Source: Dictyobacter aurantiacus
GTDB taxonomy: Bacteria > Chloroflexota > Ktedonobacteria > Ktedonobacterales > Ktedonobacteraceae
Assembly (NCBI RefSeq): GCF_003967515.1
Contig: NZ_BIFQ01000001.1
Location: forward strand, 3,038,001-3,102,000
Direction: 5' to 3'
Length of the DNA stretch: 64,000 nt
This document shows, one piece after another, positions 28,096 to 37,308 of the stretch. Made by a program: the position numbers and the translations under genes. The notes under the pieces are model-generated. The model searched no databases. It saw nothing but the letters and a program-made list of their open reading frames with translations, and had not been told where the DNA came from. Each line of letters starts with the position of its first letter. Within the stretch, counting starts at the first letter, position 1.

Positions 28096-28908
28096 TTAGT
28101 TGCCGCTGTTATCAAAGTGGGGGCGTAGGGCGGACGGATCGATAGCGTCTTTATCCAACTGGTAGCGATTATCCGTCGAGATGCGCAGCTGATCGGGTGT
28201 CAGATTGGGGAGCGCCTTGTGGATGGTGTAGGAGCGGAAGAAGAGCGCGTCACCAATCTCAAAGTTATCGCTATGCCAGGTCGCCTGTGACTCATCGACC
28301 GGTACACCTTTGCCACCCACGGCGCCAGGATGGGTCGCCGTGTGCTCGATAAAGCCCTGGTGATGCGAACCGGGCCACACGGCCAGTCCCCCCAATGTCA
28401 TTGGACAGGCGCCCAGCGGGGTCCAGCACGAATACGTCTCAACCGAACCACGGATATAGAAAAAATCCTGGTGGGCCGGCGTCGTATATTTTATTGAGCC
28501 GGGAAAGGTAATGCGCCCAATGCGGCGTGGATGAACCAGCACCTCGCCATCCAGCAGCTTCACCGCGATGGCCATCAACGACTCGTGGCAGGGAAAATTA
28601 TGGAAGTCCGGCAGGCGTAAAACCTGGCGATAGACATCCAGATATTCCCGTTGTCCCTCGGTTTTGGGCTCGATGCCCGCTCGGGCGATACCCTCCATCA
28701 GATCGCGATCAGGGTCCAGCCAGCCGGCCTCCTGGATGATCGTCAGCACCGAGCGCCGCACCCCCAGCACCGTCTCCGCGGGCACCAGGTGGCGGAAAAA
28801 CAGATATCCATACTCATCCATGCGCGCACGCAGCGTCGCGGCATCGCTGTTCGCATCCGACTGCACAAACGGAATATAGTTAGTGGTGGTTGCTTCTGCC
28901 TGGCTCAT
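28096..28908 (-). CDS. Phytanoyl-CoA dioxygenase family protein
   Basis: A 270-residue Fe(II)/2-oxoglutarate oxygenase with the HxD motif in TTPAHQDFFYIRG and the late His/Arg in FRSYTIHKALPNLTPDQLRIS. Divergent from the AraC-type gene at 29041 across 130 bp, so that regulator probably controls both oxygenase genes. It is a paralogue of the 27274-28071 protein but clearly diverged; no other metabolic gene is in the unit. Confidence 0.9.
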   Translation of the reverse strand: MSQAEATTTNYIPFVQSDANSDAATLRARMDEYGYLFFRHLVPAETVLGVRRSVLTIIQEAGWLDPDRDLMEGIARAGIEPKTEGQREYLDVYRQVLRLPDFHNFPCHESLMAIAVKLLDGEVLVHPRRIGRITFPGSIKYTTPAHQDFFYIRGSVETYSCWTPLGACPMTLGGLAVWPGSHHQGFIEHTATHPGAVGGKGVPVDESQATWHSDNFEIGDALFFRSYTIHKALPNLTPDQLRISTDNRYQLDKDAIDPSALRPHFDNSGN

Positions 28909-29040
28909 ATTTTTCTTCTCTCTCCTTCGCCGGGATAGGGTATACTACGTTCATAGTGATAATAGTAAGGAAAATGAGCTCGACTTGCTTGTCAATTTGG
29001 AGAGAGATTTTGGCATTTTCACCGGATAGGAGCAAGAGCG

Positions 29041-30039
29041 ATGGCGGTGTACGAACAATTACATTATCGGTATGAATATAGGTCTTTCTCTACGGCCCGG
29101 CAGGCGTTACAGCGCTGCTTCTTTACCGGTATCGTAACGCATCCACGCCTGCCACTTGGCATCCGACGAGAGTCTTACGAGCAGGGCAACGACACCGGCC
29201 TGCATAAGCATGAAGATTTCTATGCCCTGTACGTTGTACGTTCCGGTAGCGGCGTGCACCTGATCAACGATCATCCTTACGCCATTACGCGTGGCAACGT
29301 CTATGTCCTTTCCCCCGGAACCATCCATGCCTATCGCCACTACTGCCAGCTGGTCATCGACGCCTTTTATTTTCAGCCCGAGCTCTTCCAGCCCGATGAA
29401 TTGCTGGCGTTGCGCTCGCTATCGGGTTTCTGGCGACTCTTTATCGCGTCCGAAAATCTCCAGCATCCAGTGGGACATGAAGAGGTGATCGACCATCACC
29501 TGCATTTATCGCCGGAGAAGCAGACTGAGATTGAGCGGGAGATCGCGGAGATCCATGGCGAATATACGGCGGCGTCCGTAGCGGATGCCGTGGTGCTCGT
29601 GCGCGGCCAGTTTTTCCGCATGTTGATCCACCTGGCGCGCTGGCAGAATGAGCAGGGCGAAGGCGCTAGAGTCCAGGCCAGCCTGCAGTCCGATGCACAG
29701 CAAAAGATGGGCCTGGCCAGTATTCTCCATTTCTGCGAAGAGAACTACCACGAGCCACTCAGTGTGCCGCAGTTGGCGGCCAGGATGTTTCTATCGCCCA
29801 GCCGCTTCAGTGAAATCTTTTCGCGCGAAGTTGGCATGTCTCCGGCCGCCTATATCAAGCAACTGCGCCTGGAGAAGGTACAGACCCTGCTGCGTACCAC
29901 CGTACTCTCAACCACCAGTATTGCCCACCAGGTAGGATTTCGCGATAGCGCTCAACTGGCGCGCGTCTTTCGTTCAACCTTTCACCTGACTCCCACTGCC
30001 TATCGGCGTAGTTTTCGTATCCAGCAGAAGCCAGAATGA
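29041..30039 (+). CDS. AraC-family transcriptional regulator
   Basis: A 332-residue regulator with an N-terminal cupin sensor (LHKHEDFYALYVVRSGSG, then YAITRGNVYVLSPGTIHAY) and a C-terminal pair of helix-turn-helix motifs (LSVPQLAARMFLSPSRFSEI and TSIAHQVGFRDSAQLARVF). AGGAGC lies 8 nt before the ATG. It faces the two phytanoyl-CoA-dioxygenase-like genes and probably activates them in response to a small ligand. This role is inference from orientation. Confidence 0.92.
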   Translation: MAVYEQLHYRYEYRSFSTARQALQRCFFTGIVTHPRLPLGIRRESYEQGNDTGLHKHEDFYALYVVRSGSGVHLINDHPYAITRGNVYVLSPGTIHAYRHYCQLVIDAFYFQPELFQPDELLALRSLSGFWRLFIASENLQHPVGHEEVIDHHLHLSPEKQTEIEREIAEIHGEYTAASVADAVVLVRGQFFRMLIHLARWQNEQGEGARVQASLQSDAQQKMGLASILHFCEENYHEPLSVPQLAARMFLSPSRFSEIFSREVGMSPAAYIKQLRLEKVQTLLRTTVLSTTSIAHQVGFRDSAQLARVFRSTFHLTPTAYRRSFRIQQKPE

Positions 30040-30080
30040 TCTACGTGACCAGATCGAACAAAATAGATGCCCTTCACCCC

Positions 30081-30109
30081 TTGACGCTAGCCGGGCAGTA
30101 TGCTATTAT
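30081..30109 (+). promoter_or_regulatory. Promoter of tRNA-Lys
   Basis: TTGACG (30081-30086), a 17-nt spacer and TATTAT (30104-30109) preceded by TG at -14/-15 (extended -10). The tRNA begins about 24 nt downstream of the -10 hexamer. Confidence 0.7.
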
Positions 30110-30132
30110 CATGGTGCCACGCGAAATGGCGC

Positions 30133-30204
30133 GGGTGACTAGCTCAATGGTAGAGCAAGCGACTCTTAATCGCTAGGTTCAGGGTTCGAGTCCCTGGTCA
30201 CCCA
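30133..30204 (+). tRNA. trnK: tRNA-Lys (anticodon CTT)
   Basis: The 72-nt gene folds as a cloverleaf: acceptor GGGTGAC/GTCACCC, D-arm GCTCAATGGTAGAGC, anticodon stem AGCGA/TCGCT with loop CTCTTAA giving anticodon CTT, and T-arm around GGTTCGAGTCC. The discriminator base is A, and CCA is not encoded (TCCA follows). A strong terminator follows directly. Confidence 0.95.
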
Positions 30205-30210
30205 TCCATC

Positions 30211-30242
30211 AAAAAGCTCCCCTTACCAGGGAGCTTTTTTTT
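30211..30242 (+). terminator. Intrinsic terminator of tRNA-Lys
   Basis: AAAAAGCTCCC (30211-30221) pairs with GGGAGCTTTTT (30229-30239) around a short loop, and the T-run continues to 30242. This is a textbook intrinsic terminator. Confidence 0.9.
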
Positions 30243-30261
30243 ACCCATTTTTCTCATCATC

Positions 30262-30290
30262 TTGACATAGTATGGAACGAAACATAAGAT
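30262..30290 (+). promoter_or_regulatory. Promoter of ArsR-type gene
   Basis: TTGACA (30262-30267), a 17-nt spacer and TAAGAT (30285-30290). It gives a leader of about 100 nt before the ATG at 30397. An ArsR operator would be expected near here, but no obvious palindrome was seen. Confidence 0.6.
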
Positions 30291-30396
30291 ATAAATACAA
30301 TTTTATATATTGTGCTGACCCCTCTTGAACAGGCTGTAGAGCCTATCTGGGGCGGTTATCCAGACACACTCAAGAGATTGGGGAAATGGAACGCCT

Positions 30397-30741
30397 ATGG
30401 AAAACTGGCGTGACCTCAAACGGATCTTGAAAGCGTTGGCAGGTGTCGCCCGGCTAACCATTGTCTATCACCTGGCACATAATCATGAAGTTACTGTGAC
30501 AGATCTAACGGAGCGTCTGAATATCAGCCAGCCGCTTGTTTCCTGGCATCTGCGTAAATTGCGCCGCGCCAACCTGATACATACCCGGCGTGCTGGCCGA
30601 CAGGTTTATTGTTCTTTAAATCAGCAGCGTTTTCAGTCCTGCCTTCAGCGTTTAGAGGGGCTCATCGATCCCGATATTCTGACCGAGTCGCTGCCGAGGG
30701 GTGCCGAACTCATTGAGGCCGATACAGGATCGGAAGAGTAG
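30397..30741 (+). CDS. ArsR-family transcriptional regulator
   Basis: A 114-residue winged-helix repressor. The helix-turn-helix is VTDLTERLNISQPLVSWHLRKLRRANLI, followed by the wing TRRAGRQVYCSLN. Cys residues in the metal positions of ArsR/SmtB (CVC motif) are absent, so metal sensing is unlikely; it resembles the 'HTH_20/HTH_5' stand-alone repressors. No target gene is directly attached; the PHP protein gene follows after about 350 bp. Confidence 0.9.
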   Translation: MENWRDLKRILKALAGVARLTIVYHLAHNHEVTVTDLTERLNISQPLVSWHLRKLRRANLIHTRRAGRQVYCSLNQQRFQSCLQRLEGLIDPDILTESLPRGAELIEADTGSEE

Positions 30742-31096
30742 GCAGATCACGGATATAATCTTCAAGATCCCAACCATCACTACTTCGCCTCTTTACCCTG
30801 TACCGTCTGTAGGCCGTTGTGCTATGCAGTCAAGCATCACAAATTTTAACAAAAAATTACATAGCGTTAATTCGAAAGTTTAATGTACCTGTGGTAGTGT
30901 GGAAGTGGAACCTGAACGAGCGGGAGGTAGGCGTATCTGTAGACCAGAGGGTTGCAGGGCGACCGCAATTGGAACGGACGAGAGTATGTCTGGTTCTGAT
31001 AACAAGGCAAACATACCATCCCGGTTATCAGGTGAGGGTAACACGTACATAAGAGAGTACTCAGCCAAACACAGGCCAATGCAGAAAAGGAAAGAC
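30742..31096. other. Gap between ArsR and PHP genes
   Basis: A 355-bp gap. A reading frame from 30899 runs into the PHP gene, but its first 66 codons carry no family sequence and look non-coding. No hairpin stands out. Confidence 0.5.
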
Positions 31097-31918
31097 ATGT
31101 TAACAAGCAAACGCGACCAAGGGAAGCAAAATCTTGAGAATGTAAGCCATGGTACCGCCATGCTCAAAAAGCGCCGCAAAATGACGCCCGAGCAGGCGCG
31201 GTACGCTGGCAAGCATGGCAAGGCAGATTTGCATATGCATAGCACGTATAGCGATGGCTGTGGCACGATCGAAGAGATCCTTGAGCATGTGCAAAATAAC
31301 ACTGACCTGGATGTGATTGCTCTTACCGATCATGACGTTATCGAGGGGGCGCTGCGGGCCCGTGATCTGTGGGCCAGAGGTTCCTATCGTTTTGATTTTG
31401 TCGTGGGTGAAGAAGTTACAACCACCCAGGGTCATCTGCTGGCCCTTTTCATTGAGAAACGCATTCCCAACGGCTTCAGCATGGAGCGCAGCATCGACAT
31501 GATACATGAGCAGGGAGGCCTGGCCGTAGTCGCGCATCCACTGCATCGTTTCTTCCGTCACAGCTGCCAGCGCAGCGTCATGGACCAGATCCATGCCTCT
31601 AAAGACGTCTGGCTCGACGGGGTCGAGACCTGGAACGCCAGTTTCTGTGGCATCTATGCCAACTACATCGCCATGGGCACTAACCGAGAAGTGTACGGTC
31701 TGCCAGAACTGGGCAACAGTGACGCGCACACCCTGAGCGCCATCGGCAGCGGAGTTACCTGGTTTGAAGGTCAGACCGCCGCTGAGATTCGTGCCGCCAT
31801 CGAACAGAACGCCAGTGCCCCTGGCGGCAAAATGTGGGACATGCAGGCGTATTACCACTGGGTACGCTACCTGATGAACAAAGAACACCGTGAAGCGCGC
31901 CGCCCGGCCATCGCCTAA
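31097..31918 (+). CDS. PHP-domain metal-dependent phosphoesterase
   Basis: A 273-residue enzyme of the histidinol-phosphatase/polymerase-associated PHP family. The four conserved blocks are present: ADLHMHSTYSDG (about 38-49), VIALTDHDVIEGA, VVAHPLHRFF and GNSDAHTLSAIG, which bind a trinuclear metal centre. Substrates of bacterial members include nucleoside 3',5'-bisphosphates and polyphosphates; which applies is open. Start at 31097 chosen because AAGGA is 6 nt upstream. A 40-nt-arm hairpin follows 24 bp after the stop. Confidence 0.88.
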   Translation: MLTSKRDQGKQNLENVSHGTAMLKKRRKMTPEQARYAGKHGKADLHMHSTYSDGCGTIEEILEHVQNNTDLDVIALTDHDVIEGALRARDLWARGSYRFDFVVGEEVTTTQGHLLALFIEKRIPNGFSMERSIDMIHEQGGLAVVAHPLHRFFRHSCQRSVMDQIHASKDVWLDGVETWNASFCGIYANYIAMGTNREVYGLPELGNSDAHTLSAIGSGVTWFEGQTAAEIRAAIEQNASAPGGKMWDMQAYYHWVRYLMNKEHREARRPAIA

Positions 31919-31942
31919 ATACGCATGCCCTACGGCGCTCAA

Positions 31943-32024
31943 TAGTTGTTTAGTGGATGGTGCAAGGCCAGGGATAGGTGCAGATGCACCTATCCCTGGC
32001 CTTGCACCATCCACTAAACAACTA
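31943..32024 (+). terminator. 82-bp palindrome with 40-nt perfect arms
   Basis: Arms 31943-31982 and 31985-32024 match over all 40 positions with a 2-nt centre. It is the longest perfect hairpin in the window and lies downstream of the PHP gene. No T-run follows (AAAGTAGG). Shares a GGTGCAAGGCC core with the palindrome at 25573-25626. Confidence 0.85.
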
Positions 32025-33199
32025 AAGTAGGAAATGTGGATACTACTTTTATGGCAAAAAGGTTTCTGCCCTAGAATACATGATTTCTGCCGGGCTTTGC
32101 AAATCTATAGCGACAAACTACTAGTACCACCCCGTCTAAGTGTGGTACAATAGGAGTATGTTTAGCAGACATGTATAGCAACGAGCCAGACAAATGGCTG
32201 CATGGATCATACAGCCCTGGTTCGCCTTGGTGTAGTTCCCAACATGTCGATTGGCATAGGACTGCTGCTATGTAGTATTACAGCGCCAGTCATGGCCCAG
32301 AAGTACATGTTGGTAGTGAGAAACTGCTGATACTGTTTGCGAACGTCTCTGACATATTCGATGGAATGTTGGCTGGTTGCCTTAACACAACCACAACCTT
32401 TGGAGCATCGTCAATTAGATGCCTGGCCGTTACTCAAGGAATACCATCGCGCTCAGGTTGCTCACGATATGCGTTGCAGCATCCAGGCCTTCGAAATACA
32501 CTTTGGCCTGCTCCGCATGAGCAAACCTGAAAGATGGTTTTCATTTACTTAGCCGTTAATGGCTCTCTCACGGTCAGCCATACTAGAGCTCGCTCCAAGG
32601 GGTTGGAATAGAGTGTAAAAACGGACGTACCGGCTCATTCAGAATATGTCATCTTACTGGTTACTGGACTTTTATCGAACACATGTGTCTGGGCACGTGT
32701 CCTGCTGGTGGGCCTTTCCAATGTGACCGCAGTGGAATGCAGTATCGCCGTCTGACGTAATACACGTCAACCACTAGAGGCGTGTGACCAAAGATATAAT
32801 CGACGACAAACTGCCAGTATGGATAATCATCACGTGCTAACGATAGTTACGACGAGCGGGGTACATCTTTCCAGCGTTCGTCCAGTACCCATCAGGTTTT
32901 CCGCCGTTCACTGATGGGGGTCAGCAAGACTCGCACGCAACGGCATTGACAAAGGCAAGACCGAACCGGGATTGTATAGAAGAGCGCAGAGTGAAAAGAC
33001 AGCCGAGGATAACGACGGGGCGGAATTGTTAAAATTCGCCAGGACAAATTTCTTGTTGTACCGCCCATGAGAAAAGTGCATCGGCATCAAGTTGGTTAAA
33101 GGTTTGAAGAAGCATGTTCGCCCCAACTGTCTTCAGTCGATAGTATTCTACGGAAGTAACCTGCGCTCCGGTTCGTAACGACTGAGACTGGAGATCTTA
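32025..33199. other. 1.2-kb region without an intact gene
   Basis: No frame of more than about 75 codons has coding character here on either strand. Base composition is close to that of coding DNA, and short open stretches (for example 32337-32552 on plus and 32908-33126 on minus) suggest a decayed gene, but I could not match any to a family. The NYN gene begins at its right edge with GGAG before a GTG. Confidence 0.4.
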
Positions 33200-35896
33200 G
33201 TGACAACGCAAAATACGCATCATGAGCATAGCGACGCTGATGCATCCGTCGTGAAACATCCGTCTGTCCCCGAAAACGAAACGACGGTTAACTCCGCTGC
33301 ATCTGAAACCGCATCTTCCGAAGATGTATCAAATTCTGCTGAAAGGCAGCAGGAGCAAGAGACATCAGCGGCGGCGGTTGACTCAGCGTCCGAGCAAGAG
33401 ACGTCAACAGAGGCCAACGCCAGTTCTGCTGACATAACAGAATCAAACGAGGTTCCATCTGCCACTTCCGAAGCCAGTGAGGAGATCGGCAATCATTCGG
33501 AAACGCCTTCACAGGCAGAGGAGCAGTCAGAGTCCGCTAGCGAGGTACAGAAAGAGCAGTTATCTGCAATCGACGTGCCCGCCATTGAAGAGCCGGTCAG
33601 CACCGCTGACGGGCAGCAGGAAGCAGAAATTACAGCAGCTTCATCAACCCCTGACGAGCAGCCCGCCGACCAGGAGGTAACGGGGCCCGCCCACGTTGAA
33701 CCGGTGTCGGAAGCGACGACCGAGAGCGCCCCTGAGGCGTCATCTGAGGAAGTCACGAGCGAAACCAGCACCGCTGATCTACTGAACGAAGTGCAAGAAG
33801 AGATAACCCGGCTGGAGCAAGAATCTCTTCCTGAGGGTGGAGTGGTATCGGGAGAGACCAGCGTTGCCTCGGAGAAAGACTCAAGCGACAAAGAGGACCT
33901 TCCTGTTCCCGATACCACCTTTCCCTATGTAGAAGGATCTGACCTCATTGATACCAGGGCTGAAGAGGTACGGCCATTTACAGATTTTATCGCCGAGTTC
34001 CGCCAGGCAGAGGCAGCACTCCAGGCTACCTTGCGCGATACTCAGGTGGAGGCCCTGACACGACTGACGACAGCCGCCGCTGAATTCGCCAATCCTGAGC
34101 AGCAGGGCGGGCCTGAATTGAGCGAGTTGACTGAGGAGTCCTCAATTATCGAAGTAAAAACTGCAGACGCTCCAAAAGCAGAGGTGCCCGTTGCTCAAGA
34201 AGAGCAGACGACCGCCATCTCAGAAGAGAAGCCAGCAGTTGTAGCAAGTGAAGAAGAGCCAAAGCCTGTGACACGACCTGTTTCCCCTTTGCTGCGTCCC
34301 GCCTCGCGCCTGCGTTTACCGCGCCATGGAGTGTTTGGACGCCATACACGAGAAGAAGTGCAGCAGCCAGCTGCTGAAGAGAAGCCAGCCAACGTGGCCA
34401 AAGCCGAAAGCTCAACCGAAGCCGCCGCCGAAGCGACTCCGCCACGTCCGGCTCGTCGCTACCGTTTCGATCGGCCGGCCAGCACCGTAACCAGCAGCCC
34501 CATTCATACACCTGCTCGCGCGACAGGCACTGTCCATACAACGCAGACAGCTGCCCAGCGCAAAGCCGAAGAGAAGCTGCAGCGTGCTGAAGAGGCGAAG
34601 GCCAGCCAGCAGGAACAGCAGGCCAGCACAGCTCCTGCTCCTGAGTCCCCGGCTGCCAACAATAAAAAGCACGCCGGCAATAATGGTGTAACTCAGGAAG
34701 CCGAGAACAACACAACGGCCCAGCCAGCCGAACAGCATGGACGTCGCCGCCATAGTCAGAAAGAGCAGGCAGCTTCTCATGAGCCTGCCGTGGAGACACC
34801 CACGCCGGCCGTCGAGCAGCAGGGCAACAATCATCATAAAGAAGAGATCGCGCCCGAGGATCTGCCGCCGCTGGAGTACTCTGAGTTGCAGAAGGCCAGT
34901 TCCCGCCGTCGTCGTCGCCATCGCTCTGGATCGAGCAACACGACAACCTCGCATGCCAATCAGCGCAACGAAAATGGGACAGGAGAGGAACATGTACCAC
35001 CATCTCCAACCCCGGCACCCGCGCCGATGCCCGCGCCACTGACGCGTACACCGGCGGCATCTGTCGAAAGCAACAACATATACTCAATCATTTCTGGTCA
35101 TACCGTAAACCAGATGAACCAGGGAAATGATATGACCGGACCATTTATGGGACCGGAGCCTTCGCCCGCACGTGGCAGCGTTCTCTCACGCGATGGCCGC
35201 AACACCCGCGCTGAGAGTCGTCCCGCTCCGACCCCGTCGCTGTATCCATCCTCGCGTTCGTCCGAAGGGGGGATGTCGGCGGCCGCTATGAACCAGTTCG
35301 CTAATGTTGTAGCGCAGGCCCTGCAAACGCAGACGGATCGCATGGTATCGGAGTTCCGCCGCATCAGCCAGGCGCCGACCAACGTTTCAGTCACGCTGCC
35401 ACCGTTCCCATCCACGGAGCGAGTCGGCGTGTTTGTAGACGTGGCCAATCTGCTCTATTCCGCCCGCACCCTGCGTATTGGTGTTGACTTCGGCAAGCTG
35501 CTCGACTTCCTGCGCGGCAACCGCCGCCTGGTTCGTGCCCATGCCTACTGTCCGACCAGCCCACAGCCTGGCGACGAGCAGATGTTCCTGCAGGCCGTCA
35601 AAGGACTTGGCTATCGCATCACTACCAAGAACTACAAAACCTTCTCCAGTGGCGCTAAAAAGGCTGACCTGGACCTGGATCTGTGTATGGACGTGGTACG
35701 CCTGGTCGATGGAGGCGCGGTCGACTGCATCGTGCTGGTCAGTGGCGATAGCGACTTTATGCCGATGCTCGACTACTGTTCTGACCATGGTGTGCGCGTA
35801 GAGGTTGCCGCCTTTGACGAGGCGATGTCCGCCACCTTGCGCCAGAGTTGTGATCTGTTCATCAACCTCTCAATGCTCGAAGAGATTCGCGCCTGA
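33200..35896 (+). CDS. Large acidic protein with C-terminal NYN (LabA/DUF88) ribonuclease-like domain
   Basis: An 898-residue protein starting at GTG with GGAG 6 nt upstream. About 730 residues are low-complexity: an acidic, Ser/Glu/Ala-rich part (1-330), then a Pro/Ala/Arg/Gln-rich part with a basic RRRRRHRSGSS tract (about 570). Only the last 160 residues fold: the NYN/PIN-like domain with VGVFVDVANLLYSAR (catalytic Asp), KKADLDLDLCMDVVRL, and IVLVSGDSDFMPMLDYCSDHG, which form the acidic metal site. The domain fits RNA cleavage. The arrangement resembles the long disordered tails of RNase E and RNase-associated scaffolds. Bracketed by two tandem hairpins at the 3' end. Confidence 0.85.
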   Translation: MTTQNTHHEHSDADASVVKHPSVPENETTVNSAASETASSEDVSNSAERQQEQETSAAAVDSASEQETSTEANASSADITESNEVPSATSEASEEIGNHSETPSQAEEQSESASEVQKEQLSAIDVPAIEEPVSTADGQQEAEITAASSTPDEQPADQEVTGPAHVEPVSEATTESAPEASSEEVTSETSTADLLNEVQEEITRLEQESLPEGGVVSGETSVASEKDSSDKEDLPVPDTTFPYVEGSDLIDTRAEEVRPFTDFIAEFRQAEAALQATLRDTQVEALTRLTTAAAEFANPEQQGGPELSELTEESSIIEVKTADAPKAEVPVAQEEQTTAISEEKPAVVASEEEPKPVTRPVSPLLRPASRLRLPRHGVFGRHTREEVQQPAAEEKPANVAKAESSTEAAAEATPPRPARRYRFDRPASTVTSSPIHTPARATGTVHTTQTAAQRKAEEKLQRAEEAKASQQEQQASTAPAPESPAANNKKHAGNNGVTQEAENNTTAQPAEQHGRRRHSQKEQAASHEPAVETPTPAVEQQGNNHHKEEIAPEDLPPLEYSELQKASSRRRRRHRSGSSNTTTSHANQRNENGTGEEHVPPSPTPAPAPMPAPLTRTPAASVESNNIYSIISGHTVNQMNQGNDMTGPFMGPEPSPARGSVLSRDGRNTRAESRPAPTPSLYPSSRSSEGGMSAAAMNQFANVVAQALQTQTDRMVSEFRRISQAPTNVSVTLPPFPSTERVGVFVDVANLLYSARTLRIGVDFGKLLDFLRGNRRLVRAHAYCPTSPQPGDEQMFLQAVKGLGYRITTKNYKTFSSGAKKADLDLDLCMDVVRLVDGGAVDCIVLVSGDSDFMPMLDYCSDHGVRVEVAAFDEAMSATLRQSCDLFINLSMLEEIRA

Positions 35897-35906
35897 GCGG
35901 CTAACT

Positions 35907-36028
35907 AAAATAGAAAAAGCGCGGGTAGCCCTATGGGCTACCCGCGCTTTTTCTATTTTTAAGGGCTGGGACAACGCCATGGGTGGGTGCATTCGCACCC
36001 GCCCATGGCGTTGTCCCAGCCCTTAAAA
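35907..36028. terminator. Two overlapping long hairpins after the NYN gene
   Basis: First: 25-nt arms 35907-35931 and 35935-35959 with loop TAT. Second: 34-nt arms 35957-35990 and 35995-36028 with loop ATTC and one T/C mismatch (a G-T wobble in RNA); its tip is GTGCATTCGCAC. The arms share three T's. They lie between convergent genes. Confidence 0.85.
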
Positions 36029-36099
36029 TAAAGTGGCTTCCTATGCGGGCTCCTGAGTGGGAGCGGCTTTCCTTTGAGGGTGGTACAGGCAAACGAACG

Positions 36100-37308
36100 C
36101 TACTCGGTGCGTGGACCGATCGATGTGATCAGACCAGCCAGCAGGGCTGTACGTGGCGCGATGCTATCCAGCTGCATATACTCATTGGGGCTATGGTCCA
36201 GCCCTCCTACGGGCCCCAGGCCATCGAGCGCGGGATAGCCGAAGCCAGAAGCGTAGTTCGCATCTGAGATCCCTCCGGTTGGCGCGTGACGCACCTCAAA
36301 GCCCAGGTCTAGCGCAATCTCTTGTGCCAGTCTGGCCATGCGCAGATTCTCAGGGGTACAGGTCATCGGCTCGCGGTCATCAGGATCAATCTCGATCGAC
36401 AGTTCCACTCCCGCGACCAGTGGTTGCTGTAGCAGTTCATACCAGTGCTGCTCAAACGCTACGCGATCCTCGGTACGCGCGAAGCGAACATCAACGCAGG
36501 CCTCCGCGAAATCGGGCACCACATTGGTGGCCGTGCCGCCTGTGATGCGGCCCGTATTGATGGTCAGGCCATCGCGCCAGCCATTGAGCGCCTGTAATTG
36601 TACGATCTGGTGAGCCAGCTCCACAATGGCATTAGAGCCTTTTTCTGGTTCCACGCCCGCGTGCGCCGAATGGCCGCTGGCGCGTATCTTATACCAGGCC
36701 CCTCCCTTACGCGCGCTCACCAGGTCGCCATTTTCGCGGGCCGCCTCCAGCACCAGGGCCGCGTGGCAGCCACTGCACACCTGGCGGATAATCTCTTTAC
36801 TATGGCGATCACTAATCTCCTCATCGGAGACGCACAGGAAACGGACCTCCGCGAAATCGAGATGCTTGATCGCTTCCAGCGCTTCCAGCGCATAGACCGC
36901 CGAGAGGATGCAGCCTTTCATATCGATAACGCCAGGACCATAAACTTTATCGTCTTCGATTCGTACAGGCCGGGCCGCCGCTGTACCAATCGGATAGACC
37001 GTATCCATATGACCCAGAAGCACAATAATACCCCGCCCCGTCCCTTTTAACACCCCATAGACATCATTGCCCCATTTTTCATTTTCAAAGATAGTGACAT
37101 CCATATCTAATCCGCGCATACGCCCGGCCAGGTAAAGTGCCACTTCATCAACGCCCGCCTTGTGAGCCGTTCCCGAGTCGATGGCACAGAGATCGCTTAA
37201 CTCATGCAGATAGCGTGTCAAATGTTCCTGCATGTAATCTTCCACCTTATGCGCGGGTGATTTTTCAGCCAGAGACGTTTGTTCCGACACTATAGATTGC
37301 GTACTCAT
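36100..37308 (-). CDS. M20-family metallopeptidase (carboxypeptidase G2-like)
   Basis: A 402-residue zinc peptidase/amidohydrolase. Metal ligands are visible in VLLGHMDTVYP (His), GVIDMKG (bridging Asp), VSDEEISD (Glu pair) and GGLDHSPNEYM (last His). A dimerisation insert lies in the middle (HSAHAGVEPEKGSNAI). The ATG at 37308 is preceded by AGGAG at 10 nt; a TTG at 37329 is a poorer choice. It converges with the NYN gene. Substrates in this family are folates, N-acyl amino acids or peptides; not resolved. Confidence 0.88.
   Translation of the reverse strand: MSTQSIVSEQTSLAEKSPAHKVEDYMQEHLTRYLHELSDLCAIDSGTAHKAGVDEVALYLAGRMRGLDMDVTIFENEKWGNDVYGVLKGTGRGIIVLLGHMDTVYPIGTAAARPVRIEDDKVYGPGVIDMKGCILSAVYALEALEAIKHLDFAEVRFLCVSDEEISDRHSKEIIRQVCSGCHAALVLEAARENGDLVSARKGGAWYKIRASGHSAHAGVEPEKGSNAIVELAHQIVQLQALNGWRDGLTINTGRITGGTATNVVPDFAEACVDVRFARTEDRVAFEQHWYELLQQPLVAGVELSIEIDPDDREPMTCTPENLRMARLAQEIALDLGFEVRHAPTGGISDANYASGFGYPALDGLGPVGGLDHSPNEYMQLDSIAPRTALLAGLITSIGPRTE

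Noticed and set aside
30133..30204. tRNA-Lys as an integration site for a mobile island
   Set aside because: No integrase gene or partial repeat of the tRNA 3' end was seen downstream, and the neighbouring genes look like normal chromosome.
32337..32552. 71-codon plus-strand frame (MECWLVALTQPQPL...) in the gene-poor region
   Set aside because: Looked at as a possible transposase relic, but no DDE, HTH or other motif and no inverted ends were found. Left as part of the unassigned region.
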